Source: Actinomycetospora sp. NBRC 106375
GTDB lineage: Bacteria > Actinomycetota > Actinomycetes > Mycobacteriales > Pseudonocardiaceae
Length of the DNA: 64,000 nt
Reading direction: 5' to 3'
Assembly: GCF_030269665.1 (NCBI RefSeq)
Contig: NZ_BSTS01000015.1
Location: 1-64,000, forward strand
The notes beneath the pieces were generated by a model. The model saw only the letters and a list, made by a program, of their open reading frames with translations, had not been told where the DNA came from and searched no databases. This document shows positions 1 through 9,110 of this stretch, piece after piece. The position numbers and the translations under genes were made by a program. The stretch's first letter is position 1, and each line of letters starts with the position of its first letter.

Positions 1-420
1 CCCTGCGAACCCGCCTCGGGCTGCTCACCGACCGCCAACGCGCCCGCCTCGAGACCGTGTTCGCCTACGACGAGCACGTCGCGGTCGAGGTGACCTGGTG
101 GGCCTACCAGCAGATCATCGCCGCCTAGGAAGACCACGACCGCCACCGCGGCAGAACCCTGCTCGCCGCCGTGATCGACCGGCTCCGATCCGGGCTACCG
201 GCCGGGCTCGAGGAACTGGCCACGCTCGGGCGCACGCTGCACCGCCGCCGCGACGACGTCCTGGCCTACTTCACCCACCGCGCCTCGAACGGGCCGACCG
301 AGGCCGACCGAGGCCATCAACGGCCGGCTTGAAGCCCTCCGACGCAACGCCCTGGGCTTCCGCAACCTGATCAACTACCGCATCCGAGCCCTACTGCACT
401 GCGGCGCACTCGCACTCTAA
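1..420 (+). pseudogene. ISL3-family transposase, 3' remnant, broken
   Basis: The C-terminal part of an ISL3-type transposase can be read from the left edge of the window. The DEHVAVEVTWWAYQ stretch and the terminal INYRIRALLHCGALAL stretch are typical of this family's C-terminus. Two lesions break it. A TAG at 126-128 replaces what is probably a Tyr codon (family reading AAY-ED). A perfect 10-bp tandem duplication (GACCGAGGCC twice, around 300-320) shifts the frame. The original stop TAA is at 418-420. The N-terminus lies outside the window. The family assignment rests on the protein motifs plus the terminal repeat just downstream. Confidence 0.75.
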
Positions 421-433
421 TTCCGGAAGAGCC
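421..433. repeat. Right terminal inverted repeat of the ISL3-type element
   Basis: The bases TTCCGGAAGAGCC follow the transposase stop directly. Read on the minus strand they give GGCTCTTCCGGAA, the usual ISL3-type terminus. The element should end at about 433, and the next 8 bases (GTTTTAGG) would be one copy of the target duplication. The left end is outside the window, so this cannot be verified here. Bases 434-614 show no gene and no clear signal. Confidence 0.6.
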
Positions 434-614
434 GTTTTAGGCCAGGATCGCCGTACTGGACGCTGCAGCGGGAGCGACAAGGGACCCGCGCCCTGCTTGC
501 ACGGCCCCGCGGGCTAACATCAGTTCGGCGGCGACCGAGATGCACTTCGTCCCGTGCGGGTCATAGGAGCGTCCCCGGACGGGAAACACCGAAAGCTCGC
601 CAAGCCCAGTCTTT

Positions 615-1934
615 CTATGCGCGGTGCGCAGAGCCAGCTAGCCGACCGATGAGCGATTCGAGAGCACGCGCGCGATACGACTCACGGAGATCAGGCGTCC
701 CACCGTCGAGCGGCCCTTCCTGGAAGAGGCTGAGAGGTTCAAACGAGGTCACCGGGCGCGTGCTGATCCCGTCGCTCCGAGCGCGTTGAATCAAGAGCGT
801 GAGCTCATTGAGGTGGAGCAGAAACTCGGGGCTCAGCGGCTGCGAACGCCCCTCCTCGATCGCGCACAGCATCTCTGCTACTCCAAGTAGCTTGTCCTGC
901 GCATAAACCTCTCGGATCCGCAACCAGCTCACCAATCGCTGCTTGACCGATGTGCCCGCGTCGCGCTCGGCGCCGACGGCGTGCGACTTCCACTGCTGAA
1001 CCAACGGTATGCGCCGCCCGCCGAGCCCAAATCGGCGGCCAAGCCACGGGTTGACACGCACACTGCGCAACTTTCTCGCACTCAAACTCGCTCGTGAGAA
1101 ACGCTCAAGAAAGACAGGGGACCTGTCATGAAAGACGTTGTCAACGGATACTTGACCTTCCTCTCCTATGATCCTGAACGAGTGATCACGCGGCGCGACC
1201 CAACTGCACGTGACCCGAGCGGAAACACCGTTCGCGAACGTCAGCGTAGCGACCGAGAAGTCTGGCGTGTCGGCCGGCGAGAGGTCTTTCTCAGTCTTCC
1301 GATGCACAAGCCAGTGCGATGCCGCAACCACAGCCTCCGCTGGGCCGAACATCGCGCAGAGCCACACTAGATGATATCCGACGTGCTCTACCGTGCAACC
1401 TTCCTGCAGCTCCTCTTCGTACGGGAACGGCGCGCCCGTGGGGCTCCGCACAGACTCGAGGTGCATCAGGTGTGCGGGGCTGTCGTCGAGCTCCGCGTAC
1501 ACGAGGACTGGCTTGCCAATCGCGCCGTCTGCAACCGCCTTCCAAGCCGTGCGGACAGCGTCTGTGTAGACGTTGCTCGGGGCGCAGGTGAGAACGAGAT
1601 TGCGGCTTGCCGCTAGTCGGAAGAGCTCCTGCGCGTTGCCGAGCTCGAGGGCAAGGGGCTTCTCTGAGTAAACGTGCTTCCCAGCCTCAAGCGCACGTCG
1701 AGTGACCTCGACGTGCGATCGAATACTTGTTAGGTTCACGACGACATCGACTTCAGCGTCGGCAAGAAGTTCAGCGAAGTCACCGTAAACGCGAAAGCCA
1801 TAGTGTCGGCGGACGACTGCCGAGCGCTTGGTGTCGATATCGTAGACACCGGAAATCTCAATCTCTGGATATGCCCAGACCGTCCGCATGTAGATGTCGA
1901 AAACGTAACCACATCCAACGAACGCGATTCTCAA
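615..1934 (-). CDS. Gfo/Idh/MocA family oxidoreductase
   Basis: A 439-residue NAD(P)-dependent sugar oxidoreductase homologue, probably making or modifying a nucleotide sugar for the surrounding polysaccharide cluster. The N-terminal Rossmann fold has a degenerate GxGxxG (GCGYVF, residues 7-12). The family EKP motif is at residues 91-93, its Lys being the usual catalytic residue. A His-containing stretch (TVEHVGYH) near residues 181-188 fits the C-terminal substrate domain. The ATG overlaps the end of the upstream oxidoreductase gene by 4 bases, indicating translational coupling. It is the last gene of the leftward operon. Length is at the upper end for the family (usually 330-400). Substrate unknown. 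Confidence 0.85.
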   Translation of the reverse strand: MRIAFVGCGYVFDIYMRTVWAYPEIEISGVYDIDTKRSAVVRRHYGFRVYGDFAELLADAEVDVVVNLTSIRSHVEVTRRALEAGKHVYSEKPLALELGNAQELFRLAASRNLVLTCAPSNVYTDAVRTAWKAVADGAIGKPVLVYAELDDSPAHLMHLESVRSPTGAPFPYEEELQEGCTVEHVGYHLVWLCAMFGPAEAVVAASHWLVHRKTEKDLSPADTPDFSVATLTFANGVSARVTCSWVAPRDHSFRIIGEEGQVSVDNVFHDRSPVFLERFSRASLSARKLRSVRVNPWLGRRFGLGGRRIPLVQQWKSHAVGAERDAGTSVKQRLVSWLRIREVYAQDKLLGVAEMLCAIEEGRSQPLSPEFLLHLNELTLLIQRARSDGISTRPVTSFEPLSLFQEGPLDGGTPDLRESYRARALESLIGRLAGSAHRA

Positions 1935-3019
1935 CGCACATCCCCCTGGCGATCGTTCCGAGCAACCATTTCGCGAAGCTCTCCGATCGTCGTCGAGACG
2001 GAGATGCTGTCATTGAGTGGGATCACGTCCGACTCGATTGCCCCATCACGTACGCGCGCTGCTACTTCATCTGCCTCGTAATGGTAGCCATTCCCGAGAT
2101 AGCGATGGGGCTCGCGGCTCCCTCGCCCACGCGAAGACCTGTCAAGACGTTGCGCCACCTGATGGACGAGCGCACTCTGACGCAGGCGGTCCTTCCAGCT
2201 AGAGCCCCCCGCGCGAAGTGCCACGGGCTCCTCCCGCGTGATCTCGACGCCGTGCGAACGTACGATCGACCCGCGCACGTTGGCCATCCCGCGATCTCCC
2301 ATCACGCGGAAACCATCTGCTGCCCACGACCGAACGCTGACGTGATATGAACCCAGCACCCCACCCGAGTACTCCACTTGGACAGCGACACTCTCGTCGA
2401 CACCGCTGTCACCCACCGTACCGATGGCATTGGTCTGACGTGGCGCACCAAATAGCCATTGGCCTAGCGACAACGGATATGGCGCAAGATGAGTCAGAGC
2501 ACCTCCACCCAAGTGCGAGCTGAAGATGCTGCTGAGGGGGTCCGGAAGCATGGATTGGCCGAACTCGCCGGACACCACCTGGATCTCACCGAGGGCTCCG
2601 GACTGAATGTGGTTGTGCAGGGCCTGCGCGGCAGGAAGGAATCGCGTCCATAGCCCCTCCATGGCGAACACCCCTCGGGCACGGGCAGTATCAGCAAGCT
2701 TGCGTGCATCAGCACCGGTCGTCGCGAAGGGCTTCTCGATCAGCACGGGGATGTCGCCCTCGAGGCACAGCAACCCGTGGGCGACGTGCTCCGATGGTGG
2801 CGTCGCAATATAGACCGCATCAACGCCACCCGCGGCAGCGGCATCTCTGTACCCCTCAATCGCCCGAGGGGCCCCTACTTCCCTTGCGAGCCTTTGAGCA
2901 CGCCCGAGGTCCCGTGACGCGACGAAAATGACCTCGGCATCCGTACCAGCCCTCAGTCCCGCTACGAACTTGGGAACAACTGATCCGGTACCGAATACAC
3001 CCCATCTGAAACGCGACAT
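1931..3019 (-). CDS. Gfo/Idh/MocA family oxidoreductase
   Basis: A 362-residue second member of the same oxidoreductase family, normal in length. It begins with a Rossmann fold (GVFGTGSVV, residues 7-15) and has EKPF at 95-98 with the catalytic-type Lys. The C-terminal half (GGGALTHLAPYPL) matches the substrate/dimerisation beta-sheet domain. It is closer to the dihydrodiol/glucose-fructose oxidoreductase-like subgroup than its neighbour. It starts 1 base after the upstream glycosyltransferase stop and overlaps the next gene by 4 bases, so all three are probably cotranscribed. The likely role is oxidation or epimerisation of a sugar precursor; the substrate cannot be told. Confidence 0.87.
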   Translation of the reverse strand: MSRFRWGVFGTGSVVPKFVAGLRAGTDAEVIFVASRDLGRAQRLAREVGAPRAIEGYRDAAAAGGVDAVYIATPPSEHVAHGLLCLEGDIPVLIEKPFATTGADARKLADTARARGVFAMEGLWTRFLPAAQALHNHIQSGALGEIQVVSGEFGQSMLPDPLSSIFSSHLGGGALTHLAPYPLSLGQWLFGAPRQTNAIGTVGDSGVDESVAVQVEYSGGVLGSYHVSVRSWAADGFRVMGDRGMANVRGSIVRSHGVEITREEPVALRAGGSSWKDRLRQSALVHQVAQRLDRSSRGRGSREPHRYLGNGYHYEADEVAARVRDGAIESDVIPLNDSISVSTTIGELREMVARNDRQGDVR

Positions 3020-3020
3020 A

Positions 3021-4241
3021 TCACTTCCCTCCCCGAGGCCGGCCCAGTCCTAGTGCCCCACGCCGACTCACACTTCCGCGGGACGACGCGACTGTCCTAA
3101 TTGCCCGACATACCTCGTCGACGAGCGGACTCAGAGCCTCTGCCCAGCTGTACTGCCGCACGGAATCTCGGACGACGTCCGGACAAGTTCGCTGCGCGGC
3201 GAGACGGACGATCTCGTCAGCGAAGACTTTCGGATCGTCTGCAATCACGAAGAACGTGCGATCAACGAGAGCCTCAAGGCCTAGAGCTCCAAGCCGTGTG
3301 GCAACGACAGGAGTGCCTGTCGCAAGTCCCTCAATAATCTTCAATCGGGTACCCCCGGCGGCTAACAAGGGTGCCGTACTAACTCGTGCACGTGCGAGGT
3401 AAGGAAGCACACTTTCCACATCGCCATCGATCAGCACGTCGTGGCTCGCGAGCCCGAGCACCTCGGGCGCAGGGCTACGTCCGACCAGACGCAGAAGTGC
3501 CCCTGGAAGCGCCCCACGCACATGTGGCCACACGGCCGTTACTAACCACTGAGCCCCATCGATGTTCGGACGCCATCCGAGGTGCGCAACAAAGACGATC
3601 TCGGGTGGTTCGCCGACGATCTGTGCCGCAAGCGAGAAAGCATCGCCACTAACGCCATTCGAAGCTACAGCCGGCCGGACGCCGCTTAAGCGCTCGAACA
3701 CGTCGGCGTCATTATCAGACACCGCAGTGACGCCGTCCGCCCAACGGGGAATCTTCGCCTCGAGTCTTCGGAGGAACAACGCGTCGAGCGATGCGGCGAG
3801 CCGGAGCAGCCCCTTCGCGACCTTGGCGTAGTTGCCGATGATGTCAGCTTCGACATTGTGGAGATCGAAGGCGACCGGGCCGCCGAATGCGCGGCGGTAC
3901 GGCGCGAGCTGTGAGAACGAGATGAGGAAAAGGTCAGGCCGGTGCCGTGCCGCCGCCACTACACGATCCACGGCCACGGGGCTGTACCACTTGAGCACAG
4001 AGGGCGACAACGTCGCGAGCGCGCTGATAAGGACACGCAGCCGTGCCCACCATGCAGGGGCCGGACGCGGTAGCGCCGTGTCGCCGCGAACCGCGAACGC
4101 GTCAACCACGAACCCCGCGTCCCGAAGGACATTGACCGCCGCAGCTGCCCTCAGCGTTCCGCCATCGCGTGGTAGGCGAAAGTCAATCTTCGAGACAAAG
4201 AGGATTCGCTCACCGATCCTCGCCTCGGAGTCGGATGACAT
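3021..4241 (-). CDS. Glycosyltransferase family 4
   Basis: A GT-B fold sugar transferase of about 406 residues. It has the N-terminal acceptor domain (ILFVSKIDFRLPRDGGTLR), a central AFDLHNVEADIIG stretch and a C-terminal donor domain with the GT4 signature (GGTRLKIIEGLATGTPVVAT). The reading frame stays open up to 4328. I prefer the ATG at 4241, which leaves the usual short lead before the first beta strand, but the ribosome binding site is weak. The product should add a sugar to the lipid-linked repeat unit on the cytoplasmic side. A roughly 320-base gap separates it from the flippase gene upstream; no convincing gene lies there. Confidence 0.82.
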   Translation of the reverse strand: MSSDSEARIGERILFVSKIDFRLPRDGGTLRAAAAVNVLRDAGFVVDAFAVRGDTALPRPAPAWWARLRVLISALATLSPSVLKWYSPVAVDRVVAAARHRPDLFLISFSQLAPYRRAFGGPVAFDLHNVEADIIGNYAKVAKGLLRLAASLDALFLRRLEAKIPRWADGVTAVSDNDADVFERLSGVRPAVASNGVSGDAFSLAAQIVGEPPEIVFVAHLGWRPNIDGAQWLVTAVWPHVRGALPGALLRLVGRSPAPEVLGLASHDVLIDGDVESVLPYLARARVSTAPLLAAGGTRLKIIEGLATGTPVVATRLGALGLEALVDRTFFVIADDPKVFADEIVRLAAQRTCPDVVRDSVRQYSWAEALSPLVDEVCRAIRTVASSRGSVSRRGALGLGRPRGGK

Positions 4242-4560
4242 TCCGTCCGACCCGCTTGAGTCGACGTGTGCGTACAGGCGAGCCCTGTGCTGGCGTCGCT
4301 GCTTCATCCCGCGCCACCGCAGTCGCATGAAGAGCCAACCCTCCCTAGGTTCCCAGGTACAGATGCCGCCAGCAGAGGCAAGGGAGCAGGCGGTTCAGAC
4401 GGCTCTTGACGAACCCCAAGGCCTAAGCCCGCATGCTTGCGACCGCAGAAGTCAACCACGGAACGAGTGTGTATAGAGGCGAGTATGTCACGGCGAACCG
4501 CCTCATCATCGACAGACACTTCTGCGCCTCGTGAGCCTCGTCTGCACGGTCGCGGCTTCA
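4242..4560. other. Intergenic spacer inside the polysaccharide cluster
   Basis: This stretch lies between the flippase stop and the preferred glycosyltransferase start. An 86-residue leftward frame crosses it but shows no family resemblance and ends inside the glycosyltransferase's possible 5' extension. I see no hairpin or promoter I would defend. It may carry an internal promoter or a decayed gene. Confidence 0.3.
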
Positions 4561-5814
4561 TCACGGTGCGCTCGGAGCCTTCGTTCGACGACCTGTTCTT
4601 GCTGCCTTCAGAAGCAAGAGCCAGGCAGGCAAGACTGAACAGAGTGCTGCGATCGCAAATCCAAACGCCGCGCCGCTGGCTCCTCCCACGTACACGCCAG
4701 CGACCGGCAGAACAAGGACAAGAACGCCGAGAACAACGCTAACAACAAGAGCAAGGTCGGCCCGGTTGAGTCCTCGAACTACGGTCGTCGCGCCAGCCGT
4801 CGCCGCGATTCCGCATAGATAGACACCAAAGCCCGGAAGGCAAGCGCGCGCCTCTACCCAAGTATCACCGAGCAGTGCCACACCCAGCGAATCGGGCAAG
4901 AAGAGCAGCACAACGACCCAGAGTCCGTGCACAATGAGCAGAACTGTCGACATCCAAGCAGCCCATTGAACATACTCCGCACGCGTCAAGCGACGCCGCG
5001 AGACCTCTGGCAGCACAAAAGCTGCCGCAGCAAACGATAATATGTTCAATGGACCCAGCAAAGTCTGCGCGCCTCTCAACGAGCCCACGTCCTGTAGAGA
5101 ACCGATCGCAGCAATCAAGACAAACGAAATCTGGGCCGCACCGAGGGTCGCCATTGCTGAACCAAACGTCGGAAAGCCGACCGATCTCGTTTCTGAGACC
5201 CACGTCTGCAATCCACGAAACGTAGGCAGGACTCGATTCTTTGCACAACACAGCACGCTAGCGACGAGCCCCGACGCTCCCCAAGCCAAGACGAATGGAT
5301 AGGCGGCCTCTACATCCCAGGCGATAAGAAGCACACAGAAGCAGCCCAGTGACAGCAATCCGAGCGAGTCCGCTAGCAGCGCGGTTAAAGGTCGGGCACG
5401 TGCTAGTAGGACCGCTCGCCATGTATCCTGCATCAATAGGAAAGGAAGACTTATTGCTAGGCAGAGCAGCACTGGTCGGAGGTCATCGGGCAGCAAGCTC
5501 GCTGCGAAGCACAAAAGAACGCCAATGAGAAGCCCGAACCCTAGGGCGCTCCCCGTCGACGTTCTCGCCGCATAAGTCGCCCGGGCACCCTCGGCATCAG
5601 CGAAGAGGATCGACACGACTTGTCCGGAGAAGGACGCAGACGCCGAGATTGAAAATACAAACACCGAGAACGCGATCGCGAAAGCGCCGAACTCGGTTGC
5701 CGAGACCTCACGCGCAACAACTAGAGACAGCCCGGCGTTTCCAAGGCTCGATACTCCTTGGTCGAGAGCAGTCCAGATTGCGCGCCGCTGTAGAGAGCCA
5801 CTCCTAAGTTCCAC
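4561..5814 (-). CDS. Wzx-like polysaccharide flippase (MOP superfamily)
   Basis: A 417-residue polytopic membrane protein with about 12 hydrophobic segments spread over its length, as in the polysaccharide transporter branch of the MOP (MATE-like) superfamily. The N-terminal GNAGLSLVVAREVSATEFGAFAIAFSV region resembles the first two helices of Wzx/RfbX proteins. It would carry the lipid-linked repeat unit across the membrane for polymerisation. The context (Wzy-like, Wzz-like, priming transferases, glycosyltransferases) supports this better than the sequence alone, since flippases diverge strongly. The coding sequence is visibly less G/C-rich than most of the window. Confidence 0.75.
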   Translation of the reverse strand: MELRSGSLQRRAIWTALDQGVSSLGNAGLSLVVAREVSATEFGAFAIAFSVFVFSISASASFSGQVVSILFADAEGARATYAARTSTGSALGFGLLIGVLLCFAASLLPDDLRPVLLCLAISLPFLLMQDTWRAVLLARARPLTALLADSLGLLSLGCFCVLLIAWDVEAAYPFVLAWGASGLVASVLCCAKNRVLPTFRGLQTWVSETRSVGFPTFGSAMATLGAAQISFVLIAAIGSLQDVGSLRGAQTLLGPLNILSFAAAAFVLPEVSRRRLTRAEYVQWAAWMSTVLLIVHGLWVVVLLFLPDSLGVALLGDTWVEARACLPGFGVYLCGIAATAGATTVVRGLNRADLALVVSVVLGVLVLVLPVAGVYVGGASGAAFGFAIAALCSVLPAWLLLLKAARTGRRTKAPSAP

Positions 5815-5841
5815 TGATCGCCGCCATACTAATTGAGATCA

Positions 5842-6888
5842 TCACGCTGTTGCAATCTCAAGCTCATTAGAAATACGCCCCACGTAAGATTCAAGGGTGT
5901 ACTCCCGAATGACCTTCTCCCTCGCAGCGGCGCTTCTACTCGACATCAACGCTGTATCTCCAAGTCGCTCCAACGCACAAGTGAGCGATCCTATGTCGCC
6001 CGGGTGAGCTATGCCTGCCAGACACTCGGGGTCTAGGTAGTCAGCCAGTCCACTAGTCCCAGTGACAAAGACCGGCTTCGCCATAGACATCCCCTCGAGC
6101 ATTCCGTTGACACCTGCCGCGTAGTCCGTGTTTGGCTCGATAGCAACTGCGACCGCCAGCGAACGGCGATAGAGTTCTCGGAGTTCCACCCACGGCAACC
6201 TACGCTGAACAACGATAACGTCGCTCCGCTCAGATCCCTGAGCTTCCTCGCCGACCCATTCGCTCGACGGGACGATGACAAGCGGAACTCCTGCCGTCCT
6301 TGCTGCACCGATCAGAGTCTTATAGTCGCGACGCTCTTGACCTACTGCCAACAGAAACTCACTGGGCAGTCCAAGTTCTCGCCCTCTACCAGCTGAACCT
6401 TGGCCAAAACCGCCGTCGCTAGAGTCGATACTTGGATCGAAGAATGCAGAATCGATATAATCTGAAAGCACCACGATCTTCCGTCGTTCTATGCCAACGC
6501 CCAGTAGGGCATCGCGTTGAGCCGTCGCGACAACGAAGATTCGCCTGAGTCGATTCATCCACCCTGTGGATTTGGCCAACGCTCTTCGCTGCCTGCTCAA
6601 ATTGTGAGCGACACAGGAATGTCGGCTATTTGGCATGGCGAGCATAGCAGGAAACGCGAGACGTTCCGCAAAACTCAGCACCGAGCTTGGCCTTAGCCTC
6701 CTGGCAGCTAGAGCGTGCCGGAGCTCAGTCGAGGTAGCCGCCTCTAGAGCGGTTAGCACGACACGCCTATCTGGTTTCGGCACCATCGTGGCCCCGTACC
6801 GCTGCTGTAGAAGATCCAGATCTGTAAGTGGCCGCGACTCCAGAACTCGCCCTGGATTCGTCTGAGCGAGGAGCGCTAGGTCGGTCAT
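5842..6888 (-). CDS. Glycosyltransferase (GT-B, family 4-like)
   Basis: A glycosyltransferase of about 348 residues. The C-terminal half has the donor domain (FLLAVGQERRDYKTLIGAA; then GVNGMLEGMSMAKPVFVTG, the GT4-like E-x7-type region). The N-terminal half holds LSFAERLAFPAMLA and CVAHNLSRQ. The frame is open up to a GTG at 6963. I prefer the ATG at 6888 because a GGAG lies about 10 bases upstream. Either start makes this gene overlap the 3' end of the polymerase gene by more than 120 bases, which is unusual and may mean that one of the two ends is wrong. Role: addition of one sugar of the repeat unit. Confidence 0.75.
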   Translation of the reverse strand: MTDLALLAQTNPGRVLESRPLTDLDLLQQRYGATMVPKPDRRVVLTALEAATSTELRHALAARRLRPSSVLSFAERLAFPAMLAMPNSRHSCVAHNLSRQRRALAKSTGWMNRLRRIFVVATAQRDALLGVGIERRKIVVLSDYIDSAFFDPSIDSSDGGFGQGSAGRGRELGLPSEFLLAVGQERRDYKTLIGAARTAGVPLVIVPSSEWVGEEAQGSERSDVIVVQRRLPWVELRELYRRSLAVAVAIEPNTDYAAGVNGMLEGMSMAKPVFVTGTSGLADYLDPECLAGIAHPGDIGSLTCALERLGDTALMSSRSAAAREKVIREYTLESYVGRISNELEIATA

Positions 6889-8176
6889 TCTGCACGTCTC
6901 CAGTGATCGTACGAGGAATGTTGTGGCAATTTCCCTTGCCCTGGCGACCGACGGGGTTAACACTTGGATTGAGTAGCACCAAGAATAGGATCGTCGTGTA
7001 GGCGAGGGTAGGCTGGAGGAGTCCCGCGTTAATAACGAGGTAGGACACGAGTAGGCCGAGAGAGTACGGACGTCGATAGGCTTTACTAAATACCGCAGCC
7101 AGAAATATTAGAAAGGCTAGCCCGCCGTAGACCCCGTACTCGTATAGCAACTTGGGCAGGACCGGAGAAATTAGCGCTCGCAAGCCAAGATCTTCGATAA
7201 CATTCGACGCACTTCCCGCTCCATGCCCCAGGAAGATGGACTGCATAGACTCGAAGGCTCGCGGAAGGAACACTTCATAAGGCTGTACAAGCCGAAAGTT
7301 GGCACTTGAGTCGTTGCTGTTAATCTCCGTGCTTCGGCTCAAGAATATCTCGCCCAGGGCTGTCGAGAGGAGAATCCCAGTTAGCGCAAGCACTGGGACC
7401 ACCAACTTCAGCAGCACTTTGCGATACTTGCTCGCCGTAATCGTAATGGCCCCCAGGACAACGACTACGACACCATTCCCCGCTAGTGTCGGGGCGATGC
7501 CACCCATGAGAAGCAACAACACCAGCGTGCTCTTGCTCCGATACAGGGCGCAAACTACCCCGAGGCCGAGAAAGAACGAGATGAACGAAGGCTCGAGGAA
7601 AATCAAAGCATTTGATCTAATCAGTGGAGATCCATATACGATCGGGTCCCCGCTGTTGTAACCTCGTAATAGCAGGCTTTCTGGTAGGCCCCTCGCTAGT
7701 GGATCAATCCGACCGGATATACCAAACTGGAGGACGAACTGAGCGATCGATAGAATCGACGCTGCGACCATAATCCGTACGAATCGGTCAAGAAGGTAAT
7801 CGATGTCCCCCCACGTCAGATTCGTTGGACGTAAGACTGCGAGTGAATAGATTGCGAGCAGTAGGACGAGGGATGTTGCCGATATCCCCGTGCCTGTCGA
7901 GACAACTGCGAAGCTTAGGATCCCTAGAATCCACAAAGCGATTGCGAAAACCGTGGCTGATGGCACATCGACTCGCAGAAATCCCAGCATCAGTCCAGCG
8001 ACAGTAACGATAGTGACCACCGGTACAGTAGCTGGTATCTGCGACGAACCAATAGGAACAGCGAGACGTTGACTACCGAGTATTAGGCACAACAAGACGA
8101 AGAGGAAGGTCGACGTTCGACTAGTCGGCACGGCGCTACTCACCAACGCGAGGGGCCCACTCTTGCGCGGATTCAT
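6767..8176 (-). CDS. O-antigen ligase/polymerase-like membrane protein (Wzy type)
   Basis: A hydrophobic protein of about 469 residues with some 10-12 membrane segments. A large loop near residues 300-345 contains ANFRLVQPYEVF and FLGHGAGS, the region that in O-antigen ligase/polymerase (Wzy_C, WaaL) proteins carries the R/H-rich motif. It would polymerise flipped repeat units on the outer face of the membrane. The ATG at 8176 lies 10 bases after the stop of the Wzz-like gene. The last 40 or so residues are hydrophilic, unlike the family, and overlap the next gene out of frame. Confidence 0.77.
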   Translation of the reverse strand: MNPRKSGPLALVSSAVPTSRTSTFLFVLLCLILGSQRLAVPIGSSQIPATVPVVTIVTVAGLMLGFLRVDVPSATVFAIALWILGILSFAVVSTGTGISATSLVLLLAIYSLAVLRPTNLTWGDIDYLLDRFVRIMVAASILSIAQFVLQFGISGRIDPLARGLPESLLLRGYNSGDPIVYGSPLIRSNALIFLEPSFISFFLGLGVVCALYRSKSTLVLLLLMGGIAPTLAGNGVVVVVLGAITITASKYRKVLLKLVVPVLALTGILLSTALGEIFLSRSTEINSNDSSANFRLVQPYEVFLPRAFESMQSIFLGHGAGSASNVIEDLGLRALISPVLPKLLYEYGVYGGLAFLIFLAAVFSKAYRRPYSLGLLVSYLVINAGLLQPTLAYTTILFLVLLNPSVNPVGRQGKGNCHNIPRTITGDVQNDRPSAPRSDESRASSGVAATYRSGSSTAAVRGHDGAETR

Positions 8177-8186
8177 GGCACGAAAT

Positions 8187-9110
8187 CTAATGGCGGTCCC
8201 GATGTCTTTCACCCGTGTCGGCGCCGAAGGCGTTTCGGACAGCGACACGATAGCGAAAGAGAAGCCAAGCGCCAGCCAATAGCAGACCTATGGCACCGCC
8301 GGTCGCTGCGCCGAGCGCTGGCGTCAGCGAACTTGGACGTTCAGGAAAGTCAGCCGCGGCGAGTACTTGCACTTGACCTGGAAATATCTCCGCAGCAGTC
8401 CGGAGCTGTTCTTGCCGCTCGACGAAGTCAGCGAGCTGGTTGTTCAGCGCTGTCCGAGCTCCTTCCTGAGCCGGTGAGACAGTCCCTAGGCGGGCCCTGA
8501 CGCTGTCTATTGGTCTCTGCATTCCATCGGCCTGGTCTTGGAGCGCCCGCTTCTCGCTCTCCCGACTATAGTTTCCGTAGCTCGATGCCACCGTCGAGGT
8601 GAGAGTTCGAGCGTCCTCGGCGGAAGGTCCGTCACCTTCGATGATGAGAATGTCACTGTCCGGGACTGCGGTCACAGAGACGTTCTCGCGGAGATCGGAC
8701 AACGACGAACTAGTCTGCTCGCCTACAGGTCCGAGAACGCCGTCGCCTAAGACCACATCGATCTGGGTGTTCAGCAGGCGTTGTCTTTCGCCATCGGACG
8801 AAGCCACAGTCCGACCGGTTATCGCCGCGTTCGAGTCCACACTAGTGAAAATAATTGAGCTTCGACTTGTATAGGTAGCCGGAAGGACGAACGCAAGGCC
8901 CGCCACCACGGCCGCGCAGACCACCATTGAACATAAGATGATCGCTAGATTGGCAACGGCCGGCGAGCTTCCAAACTTTGCAGTCAGCCGTCGTTCTGCG
9001 CTGCTATCTGCCGCTCTCCTCCTGCCGTCGGGTTCTTCTTGAGCATCCTGCTGACTCGTGGCTCCAAGAGCAGATAGCGGAACAGTCCCGTCAGCAACCC
9101 GGTACCCCAT
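8187..9110 (-). CDS. Wzz-like polysaccharide chain-length protein
   Basis: A protein of about 307 residues with two membrane segments (NLAIILCSMVVCAAVVAG near the N-terminus; GAATGGAIGLLLAGAWLLF near the C-terminus) flanking an extracytoplasmic loop, and a Pro-rich element (FPERPSSLTPALG) before the second segment. This is the Wzz/chain-length topology. There is no Walker A motif, so no fused BY-kinase. It should set the chain length of the polymer made by the adjacent Wzy-like protein. The start is uncertain: the first ATG downstream of a GT2-overlapping open frame is at 9110, giving a 127-base overlap with the GT2 gene. Confidence 0.7.
   Translation of the reverse strand: MGYRVADGTVPLSALGATSQQDAQEEPDGRRRAADSSAERRLTAKFGSSPAVANLAIILCSMVVCAAVVAGLAFVLPATYTSRSSIIFTSVDSNAAITGRTVASSDGERQRLLNTQIDVVLGDGVLGPVGEQTSSSLSDLRENVSVTAVPDSDILIIEGDGPSAEDARTLTSTVASSYGNYSRESEKRALQDQADGMQRPIDSVRARLGTVSPAQEGARTALNNQLADFVERQEQLRTAAEIFPGQVQVLAAADFPERPSSLTPALGAATGGAIGLLLAGAWLLFRYRVAVRNAFGADTGERHRDRH

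Noticed and set aside
4304-4564. An 86-residue leftward frame between the flippase and glycosyltransferase genes
   Set aside because: No family resemblance, no ribosome site, overlaps the next gene's possible start; kept only as a gap note.
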